A stretch of 64,000 nucleotides of DNA from Norana najaformis (Eukaryota; Annelida; Clitellata; Crassiclitellata; Hormogastridae): positions 36,149,073 to 36,213,072 of the forward strand of contig OZ029915.1 in the NCBI GenBank assembly GCA_964023275.1, read 5' to 3'. This document shows, piece after piece, positions 47,801 to 59,340 of the stretch. How positions within the stretch are numbered: position 1 is the stretch's first letter; every line of letters begins with the position of its first letter. The notes below the pieces were generated by a model. The model saw only the letters and a list, made by a program, of their open reading frames with translations. It did not search any database and was not told the DNA's origin. The position numbers and the translations under genes are program-made.

Positions 47801-50237
47801 CTACATTAATCTTCTGTTCCCAGACATTGTGTACAGCTATTGTAAGTTCACCAGCTTCACAAGTCCTGTATACATGCAGCAGTCATTGCTGGGCTACAAG
47901 CTAGCCATAGCAGTAGCCATGCTGCTAATCACAGCTGCACAATCATCGCTTATTGGCGATGTTAAGGAATACTCGCCTGCTTCAGCTGTACAGAGCTGCC
48001 TTAGTATTTCTTAGTTAGTAATTTGGCAATATTCATTAACGTCATCCGTTTGGATGACTGATGAATGCTATCAAGTTATTTATATGAAGTACTATGTTCA
48101 GTTAAAACATCTTTCTAGTTACTTAGTATTTTTTTATTTAGTATGTCTGAATTTATTTAATATCTCCGTTTCCATTTGTTGAGATTAACAGTAATATACT
48201 GGCACCATCCAATTTATCAAATATGAAGGCATTAAACAACAAGTGTTGCGAATCTTTAATTTTATTTCAACAGAATTTTACCATGTAACAATGTTTCTAA
48301 GAATTATATAGGTGATTTTGCCAGATACAGTTACTGGTGTTCCAGACCAATGGCACACGACTACTTTGATGTTGCACCTAGTGTAGTGAGTTTACAAAAA
48401 AATTTGCCATTTTTGCGTCACAACTTGTTATTGAAAGGTGTGACTTGTAATTCAGAAAATTTGGTAAGTTAGCTGCAACTTAATTCTCTCACTTGATTTT
48501 GGATGTTTAAGTGTGAGATTGATTATTTGACTTATGTTGAGCACTATATATTCTAGGTAGTAGAACGTTAACAAATTGCAGTTGATGTTCTAGGTTACAA
48601 CATAAAATCAGAAGATGGTTATGAACAGATGAAGAGAGAATTTGACGACGTCATTGGACGCCATTATCTTAAAGCTGTCCATTTGAATGATTCAAAAGGT
48701 TCGTAGTCATTGGCGTGTTTCCAGTTTATATTTGGTACTTTATTTGTTTATTTTTATTTTAAACAGTGCCTCCAGATATGCTTAGAAAATTTTTGGATGA
48801 TATAAATTCTGGTCCTGTTATCACAGAGTATGCTGTTGATGAACCATCCTTAATCTGTATACTATATCATTTTTGAGTGTTTCAAGTTTGCCCCTATTTC
48901 GGATAAGACCAAGCAGTCATACATAAACAATGCGGCGTAGGGTTGTGGAGAATGATCTTTCGTAGTTGAATATCCTGCTGCATAGAACGTGGAGGAGCCA
49001 AGGACATTCGGAAAAGTATACCTTCAGAAGAATAAGATTTCATAGTCAAAGAGTTACAGAAATTGGCTGCATACCATGCTGGCTTCACAGAAACAATGTG
49101 GACCAAGACTTGTAGATCAATATAATGCTAAAAAACAAATAAGTCAGTTAAGGCTACATGTTCTCTATAATCCTTTTCTACCTTAGCTTCGTTTGACTGA
49201 CCTAATCCTAGAGCGTCAGAAAGGCAAAAGTTCCACAGCTCCACTTCACAAAGACCAATCTTTAATAATGGTGTGGGCTGTGTTGTGAAAGAGAAAGAAT
49301 CTGTCGGTGGATATGAAACCAGATGCGTTGAAATGAGTAGAAAACGGCCAGTCTAAGATTAGTCTATGCTCTGTTTTATCAACTTTTCTAACAACTTTGG
49401 TTCAGGTTTGTAGTCACTGGAAATGTTTCAGAGTTTGTTTTAAAGTTAAAAATTAAATACATAATGTTTTTAACTGTTATCTTGTATGTTTTAACACAGA
49501 GTTATTATTACCACAAAAAATGCATTTGCAGTACATGTATTAAAACTTTATGATGAATTCTGTTCACTGATAAATTCATTGAAAATGAGCAAGATCGAGG
49601 TTATACAGTCGTTATATGTACATTTGCATTTACATTTAAGTGGAGTCAAGTAGAGCTTATTGTGAATATCCTGCTTACTTTGAACATCAGATATATTGAA
49701 CTGTTGAACTTCAATATAACGAAGTTTTACTGTACAAATGCAGCCCCGAGACTAGTCCCTGTGGAACACAAATGGAACTAGTACCCATGGTGTATTGTAT
49801 GACAGTGGCCACTGTCACTATCTGTCCAACATTGCCATATTTTCATGTGTATATGTTCATGTATGTGTTTTTGGATATATGTAACTGTATATACGTATAT
49901 GAAGGGCATTTATACAGTGGCTATAAGAAACATCATGAAATCACCAGAGAAAGTAAATTTTTAATCACACATACTGGATTTGTATTGAGACTATTTGCAT
50001 ACAAGTTTACATGAACAGTTTCAGTCGTTCTTGTGATTGATGGTGTTTTGTGTTGAAGGTGAACTTGGCTGTCATCAGGATCGCCATGAAAATATTGGCA
50101 AAGGCAAGCTGGGTCTGGCCACATTCAAACGAATCATGAATGATCCCTTCTTTGACAGTATTCCTATGATACTGGAGACACCTGAGGGAGACTATGGAAA
50201 GGAGATCAAGAAACTTTATGGACTGTGTGACAATTAA
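40974..50237 (+). CDS. APN1: Endonuclease IV / APN1-type AP endonuclease, 7 coding exons
   Basis: Predicted nuclear zinc-dependent AP endonuclease (base excision repair; cuts 5' of abasic sites and some oxidised bases). 563 residues: 40974-41856, 43799-43935, 45060-45219, 46382-46477, 47044-47175, 48594-48698, 50059-50237; all phases agree. The Nfo domain (about 285-563) is near the 285-residue size of E. coli Nfo and starts [16 protein letters not shown]. The metal ligand motifs are all present: [46 protein letters not shown] and ILETPEG, which cover the nine Zn ligands of Nfo. The N-terminal 285 residues are basic, with KRKR at 238-241 (candidate NLS). The start is the ATG at 40974; the in-frame codon at 40962 is TTG. 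AATAAA signals are at 50793 and 50911. Confidence 0.95.
41883..42334 (-). mobile_element. LTR of an LTR retrotransposon
   Basis: Bounded by TGTTG at 41883 and CAACA at 42334. On the minus strand it starts TGTTGGAGTCGGCC and carries TATAAAAGGGG (plus 42205-42215). The adjoining purine-rich GTGGTGTGGGGGTG just outside (42335-42348) fits a polypurine tract, so this looks like a 3' LTR with about 250 bp of interior left. No gag or pol frame is seen. It begins 26 bases after the APN1 exon 1 donor. A 30-bp direct duplication lies at 42242-42300. Confidence 0.65.
42335..42620 (-). mobile_element. Possible internal remnant of the same LTR element
   Basis: A-rich, non-coding, continuous with the putative polypurine tract. 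The right end is not defined. Confidence 0.3.
42990..43440 (+). pseudogene. CR1-like LINE ORF2 C-terminus relic
   Basis: Reads [20 protein letters not shown], the usual block before the WNxLP motif in CR1-like ORF2, preceded by a damaged LxWLPV region. In APN1 intron 1. Confidence 0.7.
43799..43935 (+). CDS. APN1: APN1 exon 2
   Basis: Acceptor TTGAAG, donor AAG/GTTTGA, phase 1 in, 0 out. [20 protein letters not shown] matches the beta-2 and DNA-contact loop of Nfo. Confidence 0.9.
44087..44110. repeat. TIR-like motif, family E
   Basis: TTTTCCAGACTACAAGTCAC, nearly the same as at 47399. Probably one end of a DNA-transposon remnant. Confidence 0.4.
45060..45219 (+). CDS. APN1: APN1 exon 3: first two Zn His motifs
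   Basis: Acceptor GAACAG, donor CAG/GTAAGC, phase 0 in, 1 out. Contains [12 protein letters not shown] and [10 protein letters not shown]. Confidence 0.95.
46382..46477 (+). CDS. APN1: APN1 exon 4
   Basis: Acceptor TTTTTTAG, donor CTG/GTAATG, phase 1 on both sides. [20 protein letters not shown] is the helix after the second His motif. Confidence 0.9.
47044..47175 (+). CDS. APN1: APN1 exon 5: Glu and Asp/His ligands
   Basis: Acceptor TTTCAG, donor CTG/GTAAGT, phase 1 on both sides. [14 protein letters not shown] gives the bridging Glu; [13 protein letters not shown] gives Asp and His. Confidence 0.95.
47399..48460. mobile_element. Possible DNA-transposon remnant, family E
   Basis: TTCCGGACTATAAGTCAC at 47401 faces GTGACTTGTAATTCAGAA at 48440, giving inverted ends about 1.06 kb apart in APN1 intron 5. 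No transposase is seen. The pairing of these two ends is an inference. Confidence 0.35.
48594..48698 (+). CDS. APN1: APN1 exon 6
   Basis: Acceptor TTCTAG, donor AAG/GTTCGT, phase 1 on both sides. [20 protein letters not shown] includes the His of the HLNDSKG motif. Confidence 0.9.
50059..50237 (+). CDS. APN1: APN1 exon 7, C-terminus
   Basis: Acceptor TTGAAG, phase 1. Contains [11 protein letters not shown] and MILETPEG, then [14 protein letters not shown] and the stop. Confidence 0.95.
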
Positions 50238-50910
50238 CAACTTTTAATAGTTACTCTGACTACTGATCCTAATGGATGTATCAGGCAGAGACGGTTGCTT
50301 TGCCCAGCATAAGTGTCTTTGGCACGCTGTGTTGACAATTGCAATACTTTTATTAATATTTCTAATGAATAATATGGAACCTTTCCTTCACTAGGGTTCC
50401 TGGTTTTCATCGACTTAGAACTTCTCAGGAATCTCAATTTGCTTTTTATAATTTTTACTAATTGGTTTATACACCATTGCTTTCCCATTTATCTAGTTTA
50501 CTTAATGAACGGTGTGGTGCTTTTGGTCTTGGTCAAGTTTAAATGAGGTAACAGACTCAGTTTATGTAGACCAGTCTTCTGTATCTCTTAATCATTCACT
50601 TGCAGGCAGGGATGAACGAGGTGTTGCCCTTCAAAATCTAATGACAGAATTGTAATTGCAATAGTTATATTTTCCTACCATTGTCAGCTGATAACTAATA
50701 TTAATGGCATTAGGCTTGAGCCTGTCTGGCATTCAGATCCTGTTGTATTGCTGCTGTGTTTGCCATTGATATAGCTTTGATAAGGGGTCGTCAATAAAGG
50801 ACGTCCACAAAAAATGACCTGCTTTGGCCCTCTCCTTTCCCTTTGTCCTCATTTGGTCTTACCCTCCCCTCCTCCCCTTTGCAGACGTCTGCACTCCAAA
50901 TCCAGTGAAC

Positions 50911-50916
50911 AATAAA
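50911..50916 (+). terminator. Candidate APN1 poly(A) signal
   Basis: AATAAA 674 bases after the stop; an alternative AATAAA is at 50793-50798. Confidence 0.4.
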
Positions 50917-51504
50917 AGACCAGAATTGTGAAAAACGTCATTAATAAACTACTTGTTCTATCTTATTTAAAAGAACCTCACAATGGCACCAGACATGGCT
51001 ATCTAACAGATCTAAACAGATGTGACTTAAGATACATGTAGGTTGGGAAAACTGAAATGTTTCTTTATCTGTATGGAACAGAACATTACTATAGATGAAC
51101 CAATGCAGTATAGGATGTCTGCCTTCTGACTGAAGTTTGTGTTAAAGCACGGATTGTAATAAAAACTATGTACATGTACCAAATTAATAATGAGGACAAC
51201 AACATAGGCCATAACTCCCCTCTGCTTGTCCGCATTTACATGACCCCTCTTTCCTCCCTTTTTGCGGTGCCCTTTATGGAAGTGTGTAGCAAATGAACAG
51301 ATGTGCAGTTCATTTATCAACTTTTATTCTCTGAATCTTGGCATGGTCAAATGCAGCTACAGGTATTCCCCTGAAGGTAAGCCTACCCTGAGGCAGAGTT
51401 AAGGCAGTTATAAAGCAAGCATAGACTGAATACGGCGAAGGTTAGGAATATGAACGAAACTGGTGTGCGAGAAGTTGTAGAAGTGACTTGAAAACGAGAG
51501 ATGT

Positions 51505-51925
51505 TATCGTAAACGCGAGATTTCTACAGCGCTTAACGAAAGCTAAGTCGCGAGAACCAGCTATTAATAGGCGCATAGTCAAGACAAAATCTATAGACAG
51601 GAAGGCTTCAGTTCCAGGTCGAGATCCAAGGGGCAAGCAGGGAGTCAGACGGCTACGGTAGATGGTGTTTGGAATTGGAGTGGAAAGAAAGACAAGGGGA
51701 AAAGGAATAAACAAATTAGCATTTGTTGAAGATTAGTGTTTTCAGTTTTGAGTGAAAGACCTGCTGAGAAATTGCAAGGGTGAAGTGCTAGTGAGTTTGC
51801 ATGATGGGTCACATAATTTTCGTAATTTTGACAAGGTTATTCTAGAGGGGGAAGCTATGGCTATGGAGCGATTTCCAAATTTGACGAATGAGAGGGCAGA
51901 GAAGCTTAACTAAATACTCAGTTCC
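51505..51925 (-). mobile_element. CR1-like LINE 3' end
   Basis: Reverse orientation: tail at 51505-51660, then the ORF2 terminus reading LVFHSKLKTLIF-type and WNKLT-type blocks up to about 51870. Confidence 0.8.
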
Positions 51926-51989
51926 TGCCAATGACGTCACTTATAACGAACGAGAGTAGGTTACATTTATCGCCAGCCATAGATGATAA

Positions 51990-52075
51990 ATGTAAATGTT
52001 CACGTTTTTCTATAGCGCTATACAGCTTCGACCTTGCTCATTTTTCACAATCGATTTCATTAGATCAGTCAGAGA
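51990..52075 (+). mobile_element. Partial short interspersed repeat, family B
   Basis: Only the CACGTTTTTCTATAGCG ... GACCTTGCTCATTTTTCA portion remains. Confidence 0.55.
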
Positions 52076-52179
52076 GGAAAGAAGGAAGCTATCTGCTGAG
52101 TACTGTCTAAAATTTAAACAAAATTGCCACAAAATTAGTGTATACGCTTATAAGTTTGTAATTAAAATTTAAAATATTG

Positions 52180-52446
52180 CGTCCTTATTTTCTAACGAGT
52201 AGTCAAGTAGAGAAAATTTAATCGACTCCAAGTTGGAGTCGAGTTACTTGAGTAGCTCGAATACTCGGCGCAGCCCATCCAAATATGTAAATAAAGGTCG
52301 TTGGCCCCATCGTCAACAGGAGATCAACTTCCGGTCCAGATTTTGCTTACTGTGATTTAAATTCGAGAGTAGTTGGTGTTTGCTGTTGAGCTTTGAACAG
52401 TGCTTGTCCAATTAGGGTCAGTATGGCGACATCAAGATTCGGCACA
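52180..52446 (+). promoter_or_regulatory. Promoter-proximal region of hotdog gene B
   Basis: Clustered ACTCG/GAGTCGAG motifs and AATACTCGGCGCAGCC echo the end of the gene A region (33035-33055). Function is inferred from position. Confidence 0.35.
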
Positions 52447-52499
52447 ATGGCAGAATCGGCAGAAAGAAAGCGATCTAATCTCAGAAAACGTTACGTACG
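52447..52499 (+). CDS. Gene B exon 1
   Basis: Encodes MAESAERKRSNLRKRYV; donor CG/GTAAGA, phase 2; 53 nt like gene A. Confidence 0.7.
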
Positions 52500-55400
52500 G
52501 TAAGATGAATGTGAGGTATTGCTTTTGCTAAAGCTGTGTTATGCTGACAGACATAGCTAGACTGTCTACAGATCAAAAAGGTTTCACGAACTGCATTGGC
52601 GATTAAGTCTACATAGATATGTTGAAACTCGTGGCCAAGTTAAACTACTTTAAACTACAGACGGCTCAACGCCACTGGATTAGACTATGCAAATGCAGTG
52701 TTATACGGTATATCCTCTTTTAACGTTAAAAAGCTCAAGAGGGTTCAAAACTCTCTTTCTAGGATTGTTACATGATCTTCTTCATCAAGTGTGTTACATG
52801 TTCTTCATCAAATGGATTAGACCGCCTTCGTGCACTTCGCTAGGTTCCTGTTCAGTGGCGTATTAAGTTTAAAATTGCATGCTTGACCTTTAAGGCTCAG
52901 AACACTGATTTTCCGTCATATCTTAATACTTTGCCGACTCCATATCGCCCTAAAAGATTCTTGCGTTCGTCTGATACTGGTTTATTGCAAGAACCTAGGT
53001 TCAGGATAATTTAGCTGCTGTGCTCCTTGCATTTTGAATCGTCTACCACAAAAGGCCCGACTTGCAAACTCGCTGTCACCTTTAAAATCACTTCTTAAGA
53101 CTAACTACTTCACCCTGGCTTTTGATGGTTCCATCTTGGCCCCTAGCGAACATACATCCGCGCCTCAGATTCAGGTGTACAATGTGCAAGCTTGGAGCAG
53201 ACAACAGAGGTAGTGATGGTTAGAGGTAAGTGTGAGAGATAGCAGATGTTACTTGAAAATGAGAGATGTGGATCAAAGTTGATGCCAAGATTGCGTTTAG
53301 GCGAAATTAAGGTGAATGTGAGAGTGAACAGATTAGTTGATAGAAGAGTCAGGGTTTTCATAATCCGAACTGTTAGTCCTAGAACAATAAATTCAGTTTT
53401 AGCAGGATTGAGGCAAAAGACGTTGTAGGACTTCCATTTTGACATTTGATTGACAACATCAAGCAACTGATTGATGTATGAGGAAAGAAACTTGGAGAGA
53501 AGGCTTTCAAAAGTTGAGTGTCAGTAGCATTAAGATGGTGGTTGAAGGAAGAGGATCTGTGAGACGGTTCAGCAGCGTAGTGTACAAAATGAAGAAAAGT
53601 GGCCCAACGGCCAAATCTTGAGGAACACCACAAAAGAGTGGGTTGGTTTGTGAACAGTGACTTTCAGTTTTTACAGAGAAGGAACAGAAAAACAGGTGAG
53701 ACCAGAACCAAAGAAGGGCAGTTTCAGAGATGCCAAACCAGGAAGATATTCACTGAAAAAAGTAAATCATGATCGATAGTGTCAAAAGCATCATAACTGT
53801 CGAGAGGACAGAGACACGAGACTTGCTGATGACTAATGGCAGACTAATTTATTGTATAGAGAGACAAGTGGAGTGATGTCTAGTGAATCCAGATTGGTAA
53901 TAATTAAGAAGTGAGTTACAAGAAAGGTATAATCATTCAACTGGGCATGGACAATGCATTCAGTTAGCTTACACTTGTTTAAAGACAGATTGGGGACAGT
54001 GTGGTAATTACAGAGGTTTTCTTCATCAAGATTTGCTTTTTTAAGGGGAGTGATAAGAGAATATTTTAAAGCTAGGGGAGAGTAACCAGAAGAAAGAAAA
54101 AGGTTGATTATTTTTGTGATAAGGGAAATAAGATAGAACTATGCAACAGTCTCTAAGAACAGAAGTAGCAATATGATCTAGTTTGCATTGTATGCTTGGA
54201 AAATAACTTAGAAGGCATGATACTTCTAATTCAGAGGCTGGAAGAAGCATTGATAGATGACTGTAAGGCAGTGAAGTAGGATTGAAAATGGCACTAAATA
54301 ATTGTTTGACGAAGAGATGGAGGAGGAATGTGAATCAAGGAGAGATTGCAATGAGAAGCAAAGGGATGAGATTTTATCAGAGAAAACTAACAAATAAGAT
54401 CGTCATCAGATGGAACCGGGGAGAGTAACTAGAAGAATAGTAAAGAGCGAGAGTAGTAACCAGGTTTATATCCTAACCTGTCTCATGTCTGAATAGAAAA
54501 ACGGTTGTGAATAAACATATTTGTCACAAACTGTTTAGGGTTAATGAAAATTAAATGCAGTTGTGTGTTACATTAATTGCACTCTAAGGATGCTTGAAAT
54601 TCAAAAACTTGGAAATATGATCCTTTGCTTAAACAATTCAATGTATAACAAGTTGGCAAGGGTGGAAGCTTGGCCCTGTTGATATGATGTTGTTAGGCTA
54701 TTATGAGCCTGTTTAGTAGTCCATTTGAGGACAGAAACGTTGAGGTATATCCCTTTGTGTCATGGTTTTGCATAAAAACACAACATAAAGATATCTTCTG
54801 TAGTATAACTTAATGCAGATAATCCATTTTTTCACACCGTTGAGCCCGACTCATAGTGGATGATTAGGTAAGCAATTGTAGTAAGCATGGTATGTAATTT
54901 GTACATTAGTAACTGTACGCTGTGGAATACTTACTACAATGTTGCAGACTGATATCTGGCGTGGAAATCCTACTAAATGAAAGTGGTAATGACTTCGCAC
55001 ATTTGTTGCATGGGTTTAGATATGATGACTTCAACAGAGCAGGTATGCAACTATGCATCATAAATAAGATTCAACTGTTTAGATATTTTTCACCTTTAAA
55101 ATCGTGCCATGACTTATTTCAGTTTTATGATACTGGTGCCTCAGAGTTCATTAGAATAGATTAAAGAAGATGGAATGACACGCAAACATGTCAGAACTGT
55201 AGAATTTGACTGCTTGATGATGAAACGAAAAATAGCCTGGTAAAAGAGATTAGTAGAGCAACACACAGTCAGGACAATACAAAACTATTTGTTGAACCTG
55301 AGATGTTATTTACCTGATCTTGTCTTCTGTAAGCCCTAATTATGCTGGATGTGGAAGATCCACGATAATGATATCAGTAATAATACCATGTTTAATGATA

Positions 55401-56338
55401 AAGCACAGGTGGCGCTAGAGAGCAAAATCATACTATTCAGATGACCACATAACTCAAGAATATTTAACATTTGTTCTGCTTAAAATTTTTGCTTAAAAGC
55501 GTTCCTGAGCTTAACTTTTGACTTAAGTTATAAGAACAATTGACACCTTTGTTGCCTTTTTGTACTTTTTGTTTTTGTGTTTTGCCTTTTAGGCTTAATA
55601 AGCTTTCCTAAACTTTGTAAACATTTTGAGTCATTCTGGCTCAGCAGTTGGCCAGCTCTTGGTCTTGCAGAACAGGCAGTTCAATCAGTTTTCTTGGTTG
55701 GTTATCATGTCGAAGTTGCAAAGGAGCTTTATGAATCAGCAAGCATTGCTTCAAAATTGAAGATGGTCAGCAAATTGTCCAATGTTGGAAATTCGTCATT
55801 TTCATTTCATATTTCAATTATGGATGAAACATCTGGGCGTGTTTTGGCAACAATGTTCAGGGACCTGGTCCAAGTGAACTCTACAACTAGAAAACCAGAA
55901 CCATTGCCTCCAGCCTTCAAGCAAAAATTGCATGATGTTATGAATGGATTTCAAATTCAGTCACCTCCACGACTGTTGCTGCCTTCTGTGGATAGAAATA
56001 GCTGCTATTGCTGTAAATTAGTTGTCAACAACACTGACATGGACTATTATGAGCATACAACCCAAGTGAAATACGTTGACTACGTTCTGGAGTGTGCAGC
56101 ACAAGCTACTGCATCTGGATACTACGGGAGACTAAAGGGAGACATCTGCGGCTACTGCGTGAAGAATGCAAGTTTTCTGCACACTGGTGAATCCCATGCT
56201 GGTGATGAGCTGTTGTTGATGACCTGGGAAGACCAATCGAACCCATTGTTGCTTTACTTTGTAGTCACCAAGGGAGGCAAAGACATATGTCAAGCGAAGA
56301 TGGAGTTCCATGATCCATATATCCACAGCAACTTATAG
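52447..56338 (+). CDS. Double-hotdog acyl-CoA thioesterase-like protein, gene B
   Basis: 297 residues from 52447-52499, 54948-55042 and 55593-56338, exon lengths identical to gene A. Same two-module plan: RYDDFNRAGLISFPKLCKHF and ETSGRVLATMFRDLVQVNS in module 1; NNTDMDYYEHTTQVKYVDYV and GDELLLMTWEDQ in module 2. Likely a thioester hydrolase on an unknown acyl-CoA; soluble, with no signal or membrane segment. The residue pair DMD and the EHTT block take the place of the usual D-x-N-x-H-x-N, so catalytic competence is not certain. The ATG at 55577 is intronic and was rejected. AATAAA is at 56555. It is separated from gene A by APN1. Confidence 0.8.
52640..53150 (+). pseudogene. CR1-like LINE ORF2 C-terminus, plus strand
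   Basis: LDYANAVLYG, LKRVQNSLSRIVT, and later LKSLLKTNYF follow the usual order of the ORF2 end. In gene B intron 1. Confidence 0.75.
53143..54450 (-). pseudogene. CR1-like LINE reverse transcriptase, minus strand
   Basis: Minus strand in order: KKANLDEENLCNYHTVPNLS, palm motif A as DSYDAFDTIDHDL (53775-53812), GVPQDLAVGPLFFILYT (usual GVPQGSVLGPLLF), and LNPAKTEFIVLGL then RNLGINFDPHLSFSSNICYL. Several stops. It meets the plus-strand C-terminal fragment head-on at about 53150. Confidence 0.85.
54948..55042 (+). CDS. Gene B exon 2
   Basis: Acceptor TTGCAG, donor CAG/GTATGC; 95 nt, phase 2 in, 1 out. NESGNDFAHLLHGFRYDDFN. Confidence 0.85.
55593..56338 (+). CDS. Gene B exon 3: both hotdog modules
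   Basis: Acceptor CCTTTTAG; 746 nt to TAG. It aligns with gene A exon 3 without gaps in length. Confidence 0.9.
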
Positions 56339-56554
56339 GAGAACTGGCTTTACCATCTTTCTGGTTATGGCCTGAAAGGAACAAATTTAATGTTTATGCT
56401 TTTGAGATTGTAGAAAAATGCAGGCAAAACGATAGTGATATTATTTTTAAGTGTAAAGTTCATTATTTAGGATGTTTGAACTATATTTATTTGTTTTAAC
56501 TTGTTGGAAATATATTGTTAATATGTACTATGGCTAGACTATCTTTAAATGTGA

Positions 56555-56560
56555 AATAAA
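56555..56560 (+). terminator. Candidate gene B poly(A) signal
   Basis: AATAAA 217 bases after the stop, in AT-rich context. Confidence 0.6.
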
Positions 56561-56793
56561 ATGAGACTGATAGAAAGAGGTGTGTTGAATGCACAAGGGT
56601 CATAAAATGGAGACCAAGAGAGGGCAAGGAGGTCGAGATACCAGAATCTGGAGAGGTAACTTCCAGCTGGCCTTTTCAGATGAGGGCCTATTACTGTGAC
56701 AAACATTGCATAGCCACAATAATTTAACTTTTACTGATGCAAGCATGATAAATATCTACGTAAATGTGCATTCATATAATATTACGTATCTAG

Positions 56794-56930
<137 letters not shown>

Positions 56931-57204
56931 AACTGTGAAGACTCTTCAAATGACAGCATATTGAGAAGGATATGGAGTCTAAATATGTACTGGATCAAAA
57001 ATTAGGAATAAATTTTGCTGAGATACTGAATCATAAACATGAGTCTGCATGTTTCTTCACATGAGAAGTCTTTCTGTTGAAACATTCAACTGAAATAGCA
57101 ACAGTATTGTGCAAAAACACTCAAAGAAGATCCATGACTTCCTTGTAACATTTGAATTGCTTAGCTGCTGTTAAGTTTGACATTGGATATACGGTGATCA
57201 GATT

Positions 57205-57315
57205 TCTATACTTGCCTATCGATTTTGTTTTGACTGAGTGCCTGTGAATAAGCTAGTCTCTGCGACATGGCTTTTGTTGGGCGCTGTAGAAATCTCGGAA
57301 TTACGATTACTTGCC
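57205..57315 (+). mobile_element. CR1-like LINE 3'-tail copy
   Basis: CTATCGATTTTGTTTTGACTG ... GGCGCTGTAGAAATCTCGG, ending ATTACGATTAC. Confidence 0.8.
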
Positions 57316-57374
57316 TGTCAACGATATGACCATGAAGCGCAATAACATTGAGGCTGCTCTATAGTCTTCAGGAT

Positions 57375-58025
57375 TCATGATGCCAGTAAACGATTTGGGC
57401 TTGAAATAAGTGTGCAGAAAACCAAAACATTGACTATTGGGAAACAACACAAGGAGCTGAGGGTGAAAATAGATAACGAAGAGCTGGAACAGGTTACAGA
57501 GTTCGTGTACTTGAGAGAATTAATAACAGAAAATGGCCATGTACAAGAGATACAAAACGGAGGATTGTTCTGGCATCGGCCGTGTTCGGTAGATTGAGCA
57601 AAATGTGGAAAACTCACAGCATAGCAACAAAGACAAAGATAAAACTGTATGAGGCACTTGTCATCTCGGTGCTGCTGTATGGATCAGAGTGCTGGTGCAT
57701 ACGGAAGGAGGATGAAAGGAGACTAACGGTGGCGGAAATGAGCTGGCTAAGAAGAATACTGGGCAGGAGCAGACGAGATAAGATCCGCAATGAGGTGACC
57801 CGGAGGGAGCTGGAACAGGAAAAGACATTGGTGGACAGGATTAGAGAAAGAAGACTGACTTGGTTTGGGCACGGAGTCGAGGAAGGCAGACAAAGACATG
57901 GATGGACAATGTGAAGGAAGATCTGGAAATCAAGGGATTGGGCATGAGAACTGCCATTCATACAATCAAAGATTGTTCAAACCTCATCGTCGGCACACGC
58001 CTGACGGAAGAGAGATGAAGAAGAA
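57375..58025 (+). pseudogene. RTE-like LINE ORF2 C-terminal relic
   Basis: SVQKTKTLTIGKQHKELRVK, VTEFVYLRELITENG, then after a frameshift LYEALVISVLLYGSECWCIR and RRLTWFGHGVEEGRQRHGW. This is the thumb and C-terminal connection region of RTE-like ORFs. It ends near GAAGAAGAAGAAGA. Confidence 0.8.
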
Positions 58026-58334
58026 GAAGATAGTATTCAATTAATCCAGGCACACTACCTGCACTGTAATATCGATTTCAATGATGAACAGCCCTGTTTT
58101 TAAAACTGATTCATCTTGGAAACGTGTACAGTAGTTTCAAGTACTCGGCAATTTCTATGCTAGTGTTGGTGTCGAGTCTTCTAGATTTTCCTCATACACA
58201 CGATTCTGATCTCGAGGGCAGACCATATGCTGAGGAACTGCATACACAGATAATAAACTGAGAGACTGCATACGTAGATCCTATGCTGAGTTATTGCATA
58301 CATAGATCATATGCTGAAATACTGCGTACATACA

Positions 58335-58522
58335 TCATATGAGTGGAACTCTTTTTCTGAATCTATTCGAAGATGCTCTTCAATAGATACTTTTAAATTA
58401 AAACTTAAGACTCATTTATTCTCTCAGTACTATAACTAATTATTATGCTGTAACGCGTCCTTTGAGTAAGACATTGTTTTATTAAGGCGCGTTATAAATA
58501 CAAGTTGTATTGTATTGTATCC
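58335..58522 (+). pseudogene. CR1/L2-like LINE end with (TTGTA)n tail
   Basis: WNSFSESIRRCSSIDTFKLK then LKTHLFS, followed by a short 3' UTR and TTGTATTGTATTGTAT. A different tail from the TTACGA family. Confidence 0.75.
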
Positions 58523-59039
58523 TGAGGGACTGTTTTAATCTGCTCTTTTTTTGATGTTGCAATAGTTGATGGACGTGGTTTACAAGGAGTAGCTCACAAG
58601 TATCCAGGAGCATTTGGGAGCAATTGATTGTGGAACAGAATCTTTCTTCATATATCTTGTGCACAGTACTCTTACTCTACTCTTTCTTTTTTGGAGATAT
58701 CTTATGTTGGCCTCCAGTATTTTTTTTCTTGAAGAATTTTTATCTTGGCTATATTGTACAAAATTACTACAGTGTATCTCTAAAATGTAATGGGCATAGA
58801 GCTGAATTGCTTGTCAGTCGAAAGTCTTTCCAGGGATTGGCTGGGACTCACTTTTCACAAAGTTCTTTGTCTTAATTGGGTAGCAATATACATGTATTGT
58901 GAATATCTGGTCCACAGATTTGCCCTATTCTGAAGCATATCCACTTTTATATCTATTCGCAGAACCTTTCCCATTTTGCCTCACGTAAATCCAAACTTTA
59001 CACATGAAATTTTAATAAATTGCCACAAATAAAGCACCA

Positions 59040-59340
59040 AAAATAGCACCTTTCCCATTTTGCCTCAGCAACTTCTGGAAATTATGTTATTCCTGGTACA
59101 CGTCTTCTTTTTGACTGGCATTCATCCACAGTTGCTGGTCCTTTCTTCTGGAACTCTACCTACCATCTCATGTTCACAACTCTCTTACCAAGACTATCTT
59201 TCGCCCTACTCTGAAAAATTACCTCTCAGTTTGTGTGTGATTCTTAGTGCTTCCTGTTCCCTGGCTTCTGTGTGCACTTATGTACTTTGTAAGGAGGGCA
59301 TTACCAAATTACAGCTGTAATACATTGTATTGTATTCGTG
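59040..59340 (+). pseudogene. Probable CR1/L2-like LINE end
   Basis: Damaged GPSFWNST block near 59140 and an ATTGTATTGTATT tail at 59322-59336. Weak coding evidence. Confidence 0.4.

Noticed and set aside
48765..48875. Possible extra APN1 exon ([20 protein letters not shown])
   Set aside because: Exon 6 joins exon 7 directly in phase across the conserved [17 protein letters not shown] block, leaving no room for it.
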